DNA of 64,000 bases from positions 62,001-126,000 of the forward strand of contig CAWIMG010000024.1 in NCBI GenBank assembly GCA_963837105.1, given 5' to 3'. This document shows positions 17,364 through 25,179 of this stretch, piece by piece (positions within the stretch are counted from its first letter, which is position 1; the number at the start of each line of letters is the position of its first letter). The position numbers were made by a program, and so were the translations under genes. This DNA is from UBA9676 sp963837105. GTDB taxonomy: Bacteria > Actinomycetota > Actinomycetes > Streptosporangiales > Streptosporangiaceae. The notes beneath the pieces are model-generated. The model worked only from the letters and a program-made list of their open reading frames with translations, was not told where the DNA came from and did not search any database.

Positions 17364-18299
17364 TCAGGAGCGCGAAGCCAGCGACCGAAGGAAGAACGCC
17401 AGGTTGGCCGGGCGCTCGGCCAGCCGCCGGACCAGGTAGCGGTACCAGTCGCGGCCGTATGGCAGGTACACCCGCACCCGCGCGCCGGTACCGACCAGCC
17501 GTTCCTGCTCGGCGGGCCTGACCCCGTACAGCATCTGGTACTCAAAGCCGTCCGGCCCGCGGCCGGTCAGTTCCGCCTGTGCCGCGGTGATCCTGATCAG
17601 CCGCGGGTCATGGGTGGCGAGCATCGGGTAGCCCCGGCCGGACATCAGCACCCGCAGGCAGCGGGCGTAGGAACGGTCCACCTCGGCCCGGGTGAGGAAC
17701 GCCTCCTCCTCCGGTGCCTGATAGGCCCCCTTGCACAGCCGCACTCGCGAGCGGGGCCCAGCCAGCTCGGCACAGTCGGCCGCGCTGCGCCGCAGTTGCG
17801 ACTGGATCACGCAGCCGAGGTCGGGGAAATCCGCCCGCAGCTCCCTGACCAGCCGCAAGGTGGCTTCGGCATGCGTGTGATCCTCCATGTCGGCGGTGAC
17901 AGTGGTGCCGGCGTCCCGGGCGGCGGCGCAGATCCGGGCCAGGTTCGCGGCCGCGGTCTTCTCCCCGTGCTCGGGCAGGTGCAGGCCGACCGCGGTCGGC
18001 TTGACCGAGACCTCGACCGCGCCACCCCGGGCCAGCCCGTCCGCCCGCAGCCGGGCCAGCAACGCGACGTATTCGGCGGCGACGGCCGCCGCCTGGTCCG
18101 CATCGGTGGTGTCCTCGCCCAGGTAATCCAGGGTGACCAGCAGCCCGCGGGCACGCAGCCGGGTGGCGACCGCCACCGCCGCGGCCGCGTCGTCACCGGC
18201 CACGTACCGGGCAACCACCCCGGCGGTCAAAGGGGCGGCGACCACCATCGCATGGACCCGGTCGCTGGCCGAGGCGGCCAGCAGCATGCGGCGCAGCAC
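17364..18299 (-). CDS. Proline dehydrogenase (monofunctional PutA/PRODH)
   Basis: An FAD enzyme that oxidises proline to pyrroline-5-carboxylate. The 311-aa TIM-barrel protein carries the RVRLCKGAYQAPEE segment and the C-terminal GARVRVYLPYGRDWYRYLVRR with the substrate-binding Tyr/Arg pairs. GTG 18299 has AGGAGG 9 bases upstream; residues encoded further upstream are not conserved. The ligand pattern matches stand-alone actinobacterial PRODHs. Confidence 0.93.
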   Translation of the reverse strand: MLRRMLLAASASDRVHAMVVAAPLTAGVVARYVAGDDAAAAVAVATRLRARGLLVTLDYLGEDTTDADQAAAVAAEYVALLARLRADGLARGGAVEVSVKPTAVGLHLPEHGEKTAAANLARICAAARDAGTTVTADMEDHTHAEATLRLVRELRADFPDLGCVIQSQLRRSAADCAELAGPRSRVRLCKGAYQAPEEEAFLTRAEVDRSYARCLRVLMSGRGYPMLATHDPRLIRITAAQAELTGRGPDGFEYQMLYGVRPAEQERLVGTGARVRVYLPYGRDWYRYLVRRLAERPANLAFFLRSLASRS

Positions 18300-18448
18300 G
18301 ATACTCAACCTCCTGCCACGGTCTGGCCGTGGCCCTGGCGGCCCGGCCCGCTGCCGGAAGCCAACGTTAGGGCATCGCGCCGCCGCCTGGGCCAAGGGGG
18401 CACCGCGGTGACCGCGATCCGCGGCGGGAGGGCACCGCCGTTAGGCCG

Positions 18449-19483
18449 CTAGCGCCCGCGCGGGCCCAGCACGCCGCGCGGCCGGCTGAGGGTGATCTTC
18501 ACGTTGGCGCCGGCGTCCGGCGGCACCACCACCTCCTGCGCGGCCGGCACCCCGCCCGCCCGCAGGGCCGCATCCACCGGCACCGTCCGCCGGATCAGCG
18601 CCAGGGCGACCGGGCCCTGCTCGAAGTGGCGGGCGGCCGAGCCGGTGAACCCGACCCGCGTGCCGTCCATGGTCACCGGGTCGCCGTGGGCCGGCAGCAT
18701 CTCCTCGCTGCCGTCCAGGTGCAGGAACACCATCCGCCGCGGCGGATGACCCAGGTTGTGCACCCGCGCGACCGTCTCCTGCCCCCGGTAGCAGCCCTTG
18801 GACAGGTGGACGGCGCTCTCGATCCAGCCGACCTCGTGCGGGATGGTGCGGTGGTCGGTGTCCAGCCCGAGCCGCGGCCGGTGCGCGGCGATCCGCAGCG
18901 CCTCGTAGGCCATCACCCCGGCCAGCCGGACGCCCCGGCCGCTCAGCCCAGCCGCCACCGTGCCGAGCCGGTCCCGCCGGATCACCACATCGGTGCCAAA
19001 CGGATCGCTCATGGCGATCACCGCATCGTCCGGCACGGCCCCGTGCGCGTCCGGGCCCAGCAGGCTGATGAGCGCGAACTCGCCGCTCACATCGGCCGGT
19101 TCCACCCGGAGCAGGAAACGCATCGAGGCGAGGAACTCCAGCAGTGCGTCCGCGGTGCCCGGCTCGACGTGCAGCCAGGTCGCGGTGCCGTCGTCGGCCA
19201 GGGTCAGGTGGTGCTCGATGTGCCCGTTCGGGCTGAGGATCAGCGCCTGCGCGGCCTGGCCGGGCGGCAGGTGCTCGATGTCCTGGGTAGTCAGGCTGTG
19301 CAGCCAGGTCAGCCGGTCGGTGCCGGTGATCCGCAGGATCGGGTGGTGGGACCGGTCCACCAGGCCGGCCGCCCCCGACAGCGCCCGCTGCTCGGCGAGC
19401 GGGTCGCCGTAGTGGGCGGCGACCCCGGCGTCCGGCCCGTCCGCGGCGACGGCAGCGGGCTGGGCCAGCAGCGGGGATTCCAT
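18449..19483 (-). CDS. ygfZ: Folate-binding protein YgfZ / GcvT-like
   Basis: A 344-aa tetrahydrofolate-binding protein related to aminomethyltransferase. It carries the YgfZ signature KGCYRGQETVARVHNLG with its conserved Cys. Family members support assembly or repair of some Fe-S proteins. It lies downstream of the Nur-like regulator (49 bp gap). Confidence 0.92.
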   Translation of the reverse strand: MESPLLAQPAAVAADGPDAGVAAHYGDPLAEQRALSGAAGLVDRSHHPILRITGTDRLTWLHSLTTQDIEHLPPGQAAQALILSPNGHIEHHLTLADDGTATWLHVEPGTADALLEFLASMRFLLRVEPADVSGEFALISLLGPDAHGAVPDDAVIAMSDPFGTDVVIRRDRLGTVAAGLSGRGVRLAGVMAYEALRIAAHRPRLGLDTDHRTIPHEVGWIESAVHLSKGCYRGQETVARVHNLGHPPRRMVFLHLDGSEEMLPAHGDPVTMDGTRVGFTGSAARHFEQGPVALALIRRTVPVDAALRAGGVPAAQEVVVPPDAGANVKITLSRPRGVLGPRGR

Positions 19484-19532
19484 GCTGGTAAGACTATGCG
19501 GAGCCGGCCGCGGTCAGTGGTCCGGCAGGCCG

Positions 19533-19949
19533 TCATTCGTCCCGGCAGGCTGAGCAGCGGCCGAAGACGGTGAGATGCCCCACGTCGGTCTGGAAGCCAT
19601 AGCGCTCGCCGAGGACGGTCACCAGCGCGGCGACCGCTTCCGGCGGCACCTCGGTGATGCGGCCGCAGTTTGCGCAGACCAGGTGCACGTGGTCGGCCTC
19701 GGCCGCCAGGTGGTAGCGGGGCGCGCCATGGCCCAGGTGGGTATGGGTGACCAGGCCGAGCTGCTCCAGCAGTTCCAGCGTGCGGTAGATGGTGGAGATG
19801 TTGACGCCGCTGGCCGTCTGCTGGACGTCCGCCCAGATCTCCTCCGGCGTGGCGTGCTCCAGCTTGGTGACCGCTTCCAGCACCAGTTGGCGCTGCGGCG
19901 TGACGCGGTAACCGCGGGCCCGCAGCTCCTGATCCCACGCCTGGGTCAT
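19533..19949 (-). CDS. Fur-family metalloregulator, closest in appearance to Nur
   Basis: A 138-aa Fur-family repressor. The winged helix has YRVTPQRQLVLEAV and ATPEEIWADVQQ, with the recognition region SGVNISTIYRTLELLEQLGL. The hinge LGHGAPRYHL and the metal region DHVHLVCANCG and FGRCSAC follow. From memory it resembles Streptomyces Nur, the nickel uptake regulator, and sits beside ygfZ, FABP and DsrE genes as Nur does. Unlike my recollection of Nur it has two CxxC pairs, so nickel specificity is not proven. ATG 19949 is chosen as the family start. Confidence 0.85.
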   Translation of the reverse strand: MTQAWDQELRARGYRVTPQRQLVLEAVTKLEHATPEEIWADVQQTASGVNISTIYRTLELLEQLGLVTHTHLGHGAPRYHLAAEADHVHLVCANCGRITEVPPEAVAALVTVLGERYGFQTDVGHLTVFGRCSACRDE

Positions 19950-20084
19950 GGCCCCGAGACTAGGCCATGTCCTGCCCGGCTTCAGCCCCTGCCAGCCGCC
20001 GGGCACCGGCGATAACCTGCTTGCCCCCGCCTGCCCGGCTGACATAACCTGCGGCCAACGCGGGAAAGGAGGTGGTCCAACAGC

Positions 20085-20123
20085 ATGCATGGCAGTAGGA
20101 CTCGCGAGGTGGCTGTCAGCTAG
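20085..20123 (+). CDS. Possible 12-codon leader ORF after a near-maximal Shine-Dalgarno
   Basis: ATG 20085 opens a 12-codon frame (MHGSRTREVAVS) ending in TAG. It follows GAAAGGAGGT at 20064-20073, which could pair over ten bases with the 16S rRNA tail. Spacing is long (about 12 bases after AGGAGG). The frame starting at 20089 also uses this site. It is divergent from the Nur-like gene. No function is known. Confidence 0.35.
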   Translation: MHGSRTREVAVS

Positions 20124-20410
20124 CCGCCGTCCCGCCGGTGCACCAGCCGTGGCGTCAGCCCGGCGGTGCGATCATCGGCCGCGCGGGCTTCCCGCAGGGT
20201 GGCCCGCATGCCGCAAGGCGGCGGCCGGCGAATCTACGGCAGACACCGAGCCCCCGGGCTGACCGGCCTTTGTCCAGCCGGTCCCCATGTGGCTTGCCTC
20301 GCATCCCGCGCAGCGGCCGCTGTGCACGTTCTGTGCGCAGGCCGCCGGGATGACGGCATGCCGCATGGGAGCGGCCCGGGGGTTTCTCTGCCTGGGCGGG
20401 CTCCGGCGGG
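20124..20410. other. Intergenic stretch with a hairpin, no gene recognised
   Basis: Nothing that looks like a protein in either strand. A stem pairs 20313-20318 with 20340-20345 and continues after a small bulge (21-27 with 33-39) around a 5-base loop. It lies about 65 bp beyond the FABP stop and has no T-tract. Confidence 0.45.
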
Positions 20411-20920
20411 TCAGCCGGCCGGGGCCGCACCGGCGCGCTTGAGCTGCGCCGACAGGTGCGGCTGCAGCGGCTGGCCGACCGCGGCCAGATCGAAGGCGTA
20501 GGCCAGGTCCTCGCCGACCAGCGCGTACAGCCGGTGGCCGGCGGTCACTTCCTTGGCCGAGGCGGTGCGGGCGACGATGTCGGTCGCCATCTCGATCTTC
20601 GTCCCGGTGACCTCACCGAGATAGACCTCGGTGACCCCGGTCGGGTGGGCCAGCAGGACCTCGATCTTGCCGTCCGGCCGGGGCCGCCAGAAGCCGGTCT
20701 CCATCGCCAGCGGCCGGGCCGGGTAGCCGTTGGCATCCAGCAGCCAGCTGCGGCTGACGTAATAGAGGTACGGCTTGCCGTTGTGGCTGAACGTGATTTC
20801 CTGGCCGAACTGGAAACTCTCGATCGTCGGGTAGCCGCCCACACCGGCGCCCTCCCACCTGCCCAGCAGGAAGCGGAGCGGGGCCAGGTCGGGATGCGGC
20901 TCCGGGAGGTCCTCAGCCAT
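20411..20920 (-). CDS. FABP/nitrobindin-like heme-binding beta-barrel protein
   Basis: A 169-aa beta-barrel protein with the family motif LGRWEGAGVGGYPTI and the C-terminal PHLSAQLKR, where nitrobindins place the heme-ligating His. It probably binds heme or a lipid-like ligand in the cytosol. It overlaps the upstream small membrane-protein gene by 8 bases. The association with the Fur-type regulator, ygfZ and dsrE is conserved in actinobacteria (recalled). Confidence 0.88.
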   Translation of the reverse strand: MAEDLPEPHPDLAPLRFLLGRWEGAGVGGYPTIESFQFGQEITFSHNGKPYLYYVSRSWLLDANGYPARPLAMETGFWRPRPDGKIEVLLAHPTGVTEVYLGEVTGTKIEMATDIVARTASAKEVTAGHRLYALVGEDLAYAFDLAAVGQPLQPHLSAQLKRAGAAPAG

Positions 20921-21065
20921 CGGACGGGTCCTGCTCCCGGGCGGCTGTCCCGTCCTTGGCGGCTGTCCCGCTGACCCGGTAGAGCCGCACCGCCATCAGG
21001 CCGCACGCACCGGCGGCGGCCGCGAAGGCGGCGACCAGCAGGACGCCACTGACCATTCCCTGCAT
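20913..21065 (-). CDS. Small single-pass membrane protein upstream of FABP
   Basis: A 50-aa protein with one hydrophobic helix (about residues 4-26, VSGVLLVAAFAAAAGACGLM) and a short charged C-terminus. Its stop lies inside the FABP start (ATGGCTGA), indicating translational coupling. Too small for firm assignment, but codon position bias and overlap support it. No function known. Confidence 0.65.
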   Translation of the reverse strand: MQGMVSGVLLVAAFAAAAGACGLMAVRLYRVSGTAAKDGTAAREQDPSDG

Positions 21066-21150
21066 AGCCACGAAGTCTACGCATGCCCGTCCGCCGCGCC
21101 CGGTAGCGGCGCGGATAGGCCCGGCCGTCCGGTGCGGTTATTGTTCGGGG

Positions 21151-21516
21151 GTGGCTGCCCGAAACCTCGTCATCAAGGTCACCGCCGGCAAGGACCAGCC
21201 CGAGCGCTGCGGCCAGGCGCTGACCGTGGCCGCCACCGCGGCAGCCAGCGGCATCGGCGTGTCGCTGTGGCTCACCGGTGAGGCCTCCTGGCTGGCTCTG
21301 CCCGGCCGGGCCGCGGACATCGACCTGCCGCACTCACCGCCGCTGGCGGACCTGCTGGCCGGCGTGCTGGCCACCGGGACGGTGACACTGTGCACCCAGT
21401 GCGCCGCCCGCCGCGGGATCGAGCCAGGCGATGTCATCGACGGGGTCCGGATCGCCGGGGCAGCGACCTTCGTCGCCGAGATCACCGCCGGTGAGACCCA
21501 GGCCCTGGTGTACTGA
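21151..21516 (+). CDS. DsrE-family protein
   Basis: A 121-aa protein of the DsrE-like fold with LVIKVTAGKDQPERCGQAL, GVSLWLTGEASWLALPG and VTLCTQCAARRGI, where the CxxC may take part in sulfur or redox chemistry. It converges on gatD and the two reading frames overlap by 35 bp at their 3' ends. The start is GTG 21151. Confidence 0.85.
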   Translation: MAARNLVIKVTAGKDQPERCGQALTVAATAAASGIGVSLWLTGEASWLALPGRAADIDLPHSPPLADLLAGVLATGTVTLCTQCAARRGIEPGDVIDGVRIAGAATFVAEITAGETQALVY

Positions 21517-22282
21517 CCGGCCCGGCGGCCGCGGCGGGCACAGCCGCCAGCCGCTGCCCCCGCAGCGCCTCGGTCCACGCTTCTTCCTCCGGCCGCAGCG
21601 GCGGCAGCTGCCCGACCGCCCAGGCCAGCAGCAGGTCAGCCAGGCCCGGGTTGCGGACGAGCACCGGCCCGTGCAGGTAGGTGCCGATGATCCGGCCAGC
21701 GAAGGCGCCCTCGGTGCCGTCACCGTTGCCCACCCCGGCCACGACCCGGGCCAGCGGCGCCACCCCCGGCCCGCGACGGGTGGTGCCCTGATGGTTCTCA
21801 AAGCCAGTCAGCCGGGGCACCCCCAGCGACCGGTCCACATCGGCGATGATCTCGCCCACGCCCCGGCGCCGCCCGCGGCCGCTGCGCAGGTCGAGGATCT
21901 CCAGGCCGGGCAGTGGCTGGCCGTCGTCGCCGCCGAACTCGCTGCCCAGCAACTGGTAGCCGGCGCACACGGCGAAGATGACCGCCCCCTGCCGGGCCGC
22001 CGCCGCGAGCCCCCCGTCGGCCCGCAGCCGGCGTGCGGCCAGGATTTGCGGCAGGTCCTCGCCGCCGCCCATCAGGTAGATGTCGCCCTGCCTGGGCACC
22101 GGCTGGTCGGCGTTCACCAGCACCGAAGCCACTGAGATGCCGCGCAGCCGGGCCCGCCGCTCCAGCACCAGCAGGTTGCCCCGGTCGCCGTAGGTGCTGA
22201 GCAGGTCGGGATAGACCCAGACCAGCCGGAGCGCGCTCGCCCCCTGGTCGTGCGGGCCACTGGCGGCCTGCCTGCCCGTCAT
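21482..22282 (-). CDS. gatD: Lipid II isoglutaminyl synthase glutaminase subunit GatD
   Basis: A class-I glutamine amidotransferase of 266 aa. It supplies ammonia to MurT for amidation of the D-Glu of lipid II. Catalytic Cys in IFAVCAGYQLLG (about residue 105) and His in GTYLHGPVL. YPDLLSTYGDRGN is a typical GatD N-terminus. One base separates it from the murT stop. The C-terminal ~20 residues are unconserved and overlap dsrE. Confidence 0.93.
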   Translation of the reverse strand: MTGRQAASGPHDQGASALRLVWVYPDLLSTYGDRGNLLVLERRARLRGISVASVLVNADQPVPRQGDIYLMGGGEDLPQILAARRLRADGGLAAAARQGAVIFAVCAGYQLLGSEFGGDDGQPLPGLEILDLRSGRGRRRGVGEIIADVDRSLGVPRLTGFENHQGTTRRGPGVAPLARVVAGVGNGDGTEGAFAGRIIGTYLHGPVLVRNPGLADLLLAWAVGQLPPLRPEEEAWTEALRGQRLAAVPAAAAGPVSTPGPGSHRR

Positions 22283-22283
22283 G

Positions 22284-23564
22284 TCAGGCCGCCCGGCCCA
22301 GCACGGCCCGGATCTGCTGGAAGGCCGTGTAGTTGGCGATCACGTCGAGCCGGGCACCGGCCACCCGGCCCACCGCGTCATCCACGCTCTCGGCCAATTC
22401 GAACGGCACCTGGTCGGCTTCCAGCCGGACCGCCAGGTCCAGCCGCCGTTCCCCGGCGGCGAACACCGGCCGGCCGCGCAGCACCCGGTAGTCCACATCC
22501 CACAGCCAGGAGGTGTCCCGGCCGTCCGGCTCCTGCGCGTTGACCGACAGCAGCACCGGCACCGGCGGCTGGTCCAGCACGTCGAACGCCTCCAGCCAGC
22601 CGGCCGGGTTCTTGGCCAGCAGCAGCCGTACCTGCCGCCCGTGCCGTTCCACCTGTGTGTAGCGGCCAGCCACGGACGTCACCTCACGCAGCCGTGGCAG
22701 CGCCTGTGCGGCGTCCACGCCGAATTCCTCGGCCACCGCCAGCGCCACCACCGCGTTGGCACGGTTGGCCTGGCCGGGCAGGGTCAGCGCCAGGTCGTGC
22801 ACCCGGCCCCGGGAGTCGATCACCGAACTGCCGTCCAGCACCCACCGGGCCGGCGGCCGCGCGAACTCACATTCGCCGCACCGCCAGCCAAGCTCGTCCC
22901 GGGACAGGTGGGAGCCGCATTGCGGGCAGCACCAGGAGTCCTCGTGCCAGCGCTGGCCGGCCGCCACCCAGATGACGTCCGGGGCCGCGCCCGCCGCCCA
23001 GGCGATCAGCGGGTCGTCGGCATTGGCTACCACCCGGCAGCCAGGCGCGGCCGCCAGCGCCTCCCGCCAGCGCCGTGCCACCAGCCAAATCTCGGCCGCC
23101 CGGTCCATCTGGTCCCGGCTGAGGTTCAGCAGCGCCACCACCCGGGCCTGGGTCGCCGTCAGCACCGCCGGCAGGTACTTCTCATCGGTTTCCAGCACGG
23201 CCAGCGGCGCGTCGGGGGCCTGCCCGAGCGCCGCGGCCAGGCCAGCTTCCATGTTGGCGCCGAACGCGTTGCTGGCGACCTCCTGGCCGAGCGCCCCGAG
23301 CGCGGCGGTGATCAGCCGGGTGGTGGTGGTCTTGCCGTTGGTGCCGGTGACCAGCACCACCCGGCGGCCCGCGGCCAGCAGGCCGAGCAGGTCCGGCTCC
23401 ACCCGCAGCCCGATGACCCCGCCAATCACCGATCCATCACCGCGGCCGGCCAGGCGTGACATCCGCCCGGCGGCGCCACCCAGGGTGGTCGCCACCCGCG
23501 CCCGCAGCGGAAGCTTGCCCATGGCCAGTGATGCTATCCGGCCCCCTGAAATCGATCCGCTCAT
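22284..23564 (-). CDS. murT: Lipid II isoglutaminyl synthase subunit MurT
   Basis: A Mur-ligase-type ATPase of 426 aa that amidates lipid II with ammonia from GatD. P-loop VLVTGTNGKTTTTRLI (about residues 72-87), the LETDEKYLP segment, and a four-Cys zinc ribbon (CCPQCG ... WRCGECEF, about residues 215-240) characteristic of MurT. The start region lies inside the first copy of a diverged repeat (23546-23703). Confidence 0.95.
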   Translation of the reverse strand: MSGSISGGRIASLAMGKLPLRARVATTLGGAAGRMSRLAGRGDGSVIGGVIGLRVEPDLLGLLAAGRRVVLVTGTNGKTTTTRLITAALGALGQEVASNAFGANMEAGLAAALGQAPDAPLAVLETDEKYLPAVLTATQARVVALLNLSRDQMDRAAEIWLVARRWREALAAAPGCRVVANADDPLIAWAAGAAPDVIWVAAGQRWHEDSWCCPQCGSHLSRDELGWRCGECEFARPPARWVLDGSSVIDSRGRVHDLALTLPGQANRANAVVALAVAEEFGVDAAQALPRLREVTSVAGRYTQVERHGRQVRLLLAKNPAGWLEAFDVLDQPPVPVLLSVNAQEPDGRDTSWLWDVDYRVLRGRPVFAAGERRLDLAVRLEADQVPFELAESVDDAVGRVAGARLDVIANYTAFQQIRAVLGRAA

Positions 23565-23703
23565 CGGCCGGGCAAGCAGGACATCAGCGGAAACGGCCGA
23601 TCAGGGAACGGGTCAGTAACTCATCCGGGAAAGCGGAGCCACGGCGGCGTGGCAGGCAGCCAGGTGACAGGCCGGGGGTGGCACGGCAGCCTGTGACCCG
23701 AGT
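23546..23703. repeat. Diverged ~155-bp direct repeat, copy 1
   Basis: Shares aligned blocks, in the same order and orientation, with 24988-25147: AATCGATCCGC, CATCAGCGGAAA, TCAGGGAAC, AACTCATCCGGGAAA, GAGCCACGGCGG, GTGACAG, GTGGCACGGCA, CTGTGACC. Its left end covers the murT start codon. Confidence 0.85.
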
Positions 23704-23805
23704 TCGGCCACGCTGGTGCGCAACTCAGCTGGCGCTGTCGATCGCTTCGGGGGCTTGGCGCGCTTCGCCGGGTAGGGGACGGGCTTGTCTCGATCGGGGC
23801 TCGCG

Positions 23806-24105
23806 CTACAGCCCTCCGAGCAGGTCGCGGAGCGCACCGGTGTAGGTGTCGAGCGCGGCGCGGCCGTGGCTGGTGAGCGCGATCGAGGTGCGCGATGCTC
23901 TCCCGTTGCCGGTCGTCTCGCTGTTGAGGTAGCCGGCCTCCTCGAGCTTGCGCAGGTGGGTGATCAGGTTGCCGGGGGTCAGCCCGAGCACGTCCTGTAG
24001 GCGGGTGAAAGACAGGCTGGCTCCTTCGGGGAGAGCGGCCAGCGTGGCGACGATCCGCAGCCGCGCTGGGGCGTGGATCACCGGGTCGAGCGAGTCGGCA
24101 GTCAT
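23806..24105 (-). CDS. Winged-helix transcriptional regulator (MarR/PadR-like, single domain)
   Basis: A 99-aa winged-helix protein: HAPARLRIVATLAALPEGA, then LTPGNLITHLRKLEEAGYL and the wing SRTSIALTSHG. This resembles short regulators that repress the membrane-protein gene beside them. Its ATG overlaps the TGA of the membrane-protein gene (ATGA). The two operator-like palindromes in front of that gene are its likely targets, so autoregulation is inferred. GC and codon use look somewhat lower than neighbours. Confidence 0.86.
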   Translation of the reverse strand: MTADSLDPVIHAPARLRIVATLAALPEGASLSFTRLQDVLGLTPGNLITHLRKLEEAGYLNSETTGNGRASRTSIALTSHGRAALDTYTGALRDLLGGL

Positions 24106-24779
24106 GCCTGCAGTGACAGGCGGCGATGCCGCATGGAGTCCGCTGCGGCGTAGCCGACCATGCCGATGAACAGGCCAATCCCCGCTGCCAGCCACGCCCC
24201 ACTCGGCCCCACGAACGCGGCCACAACCCCTGTGATCACTACCGCGAGCGCGGCACCGAACTGCCGCCAGTCGCCCTTGCTCGCGGCGATCCCCAGCACG
24301 GTCGTGCCGACGATGATCAATGGCGCCGCCGCCGGGATCACCCCGTAGACGATCGCATTGCTGGCGCCATAGTGCTTCATCGCGCCCTGCAGCACGGGGC
24401 TGCCTAGCACGAACGACACCAGGATCGCGACCCCCTCGACCTGCTGCTGTCTCAACGGCGGCCCGCTGACGCCGGCGGTCGCGCGCCGGTAGACCTTCAC
24501 CGACGCCGCGATCGCGAATGCCACCGCTGCGTACACCAGCGCGACCACGCCGAGGTTCGGGCCCTTGTATGGATGCTGTCCACGGGTCGAGAGCCACAGC
24601 GCCCCATAGGCGACAAGGATCACGGCGCCCATGACCGCGGTAATCCACAGCGGGTTCAGATTGAACTGCCGCTGCGCCTCCTGCTGGGTCTGAGCGAGCA
24701 GCCGCGCCGCCTCGCGCGGATCGAGCCCGTCGCCGTCGTCGGCTCTCGTGGCCTGATCGATGTCGTGTGGTCCGTCCAT
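24102..24779 (-). CDS. Multi-pass membrane protein co-transcribed with the winged-helix regulator
   Basis: A 225-aa protein with an acidic N-terminus (about 45 residues) followed by about six hydrophobic helices (WITAVMGAVILVAYGALWL, VVALVYAAVAFAIAASV, AILVSFVLGSPVL, IIVGTTVLGI, FGAALAVVITGVVAAFV, GIGLFIGMVGYAAAD). ATG 24779 follows GAGGGAG by about 7 bases. No transporter signature was recognised. The small regulator downstream suggests a ligand-responsive operon. Confidence 0.75.
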   Translation of the reverse strand: MDGPHDIDQATRADDGDGLDPREAARLLAQTQQEAQRQFNLNPLWITAVMGAVILVAYGALWLSTRGQHPYKGPNLGVVALVYAAVAFAIAASVKVYRRATAGVSGPPLRQQQVEGVAILVSFVLGSPVLQGAMKHYGASNAIVYGVIPAAAPLIIVGTTVLGIAASKGDWRQFGAALAVVITGVVAAFVGPSGAWLAAGIGLFIGMVGYAAADSMRHRRLSLQA

Positions 24780-24798
24780 GGCGCTGCTCCCTCTAATT

Positions 24799-24838
24799 GC
24801 TTTGTGATGCAAAGCTAATATACTTTGCCGTCCAAAGT
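24799..24838. promoter_or_regulatory. Two tandem operator palindromes in the promoter of the membrane/regulator operon
   Basis: Site 1 is GCTTTG-N5-CAAAGC (24799-24815) and site 2 is ACTTTG-N5-CAAAGT (24822-24838). Centres are 23 bp apart, about two helical turns. Between and over them, on the minus strand, lie TTGACT (24841-24836) and TATATT (24822-24817), promoter-like though closely spaced. A dimeric winged-helix repressor binding on one face of the DNA fits this layout. Confidence 0.75.
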
Positions 24839-25179
24839 CAAGGTGCTCCCGCCCCCCGCCGGACGGCGCCCCATGGAATGCCGGCCCGCCAGGGTCGTCA
24901 GCGGCAAGCGGCGGTCACGGCTGGCGTTGCCCGTCGTGGGGTGTCCGCCGACTGCCCCGGCCGGGACCCTTGCGCACGTGGCCCTGCTGGAATCGATCCG
25001 CCCGCCCGCCGGGTAAACGGGGCATCAGCGGAAAATGACCGGTCAGGGAACTGTCAGTTAACTCATCCGGGAAATGGGGAGCCACGGCGGGAGGGCAGGC
25101 CGCCGGGTGACAGACCGGGAGTGGCACGGCAAACTGTGACCTGATATCACGGGCCGCGCCAGGGAGCGGGGGATCGGCG
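24839..25179. other. Intergenic region holding repeat copy 2, no gene recognised
   Basis: 24839-24987 shows nothing recognisable. 24988-25147 is the second repeat copy. 25148-25179 is the leader of the glycoside hydrolase gene. Confidence 0.6.
24988..25147. repeat. Diverged ~155-bp direct repeat, copy 2
   Basis: Second copy of the element at 23546-23703, in the same orientation, roughly three quarters identical by eye. It ends about 30 bp before the glycoside hydrolase gene. The two copies bracket the regulator/membrane-protein operon. Confidence 0.85.
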
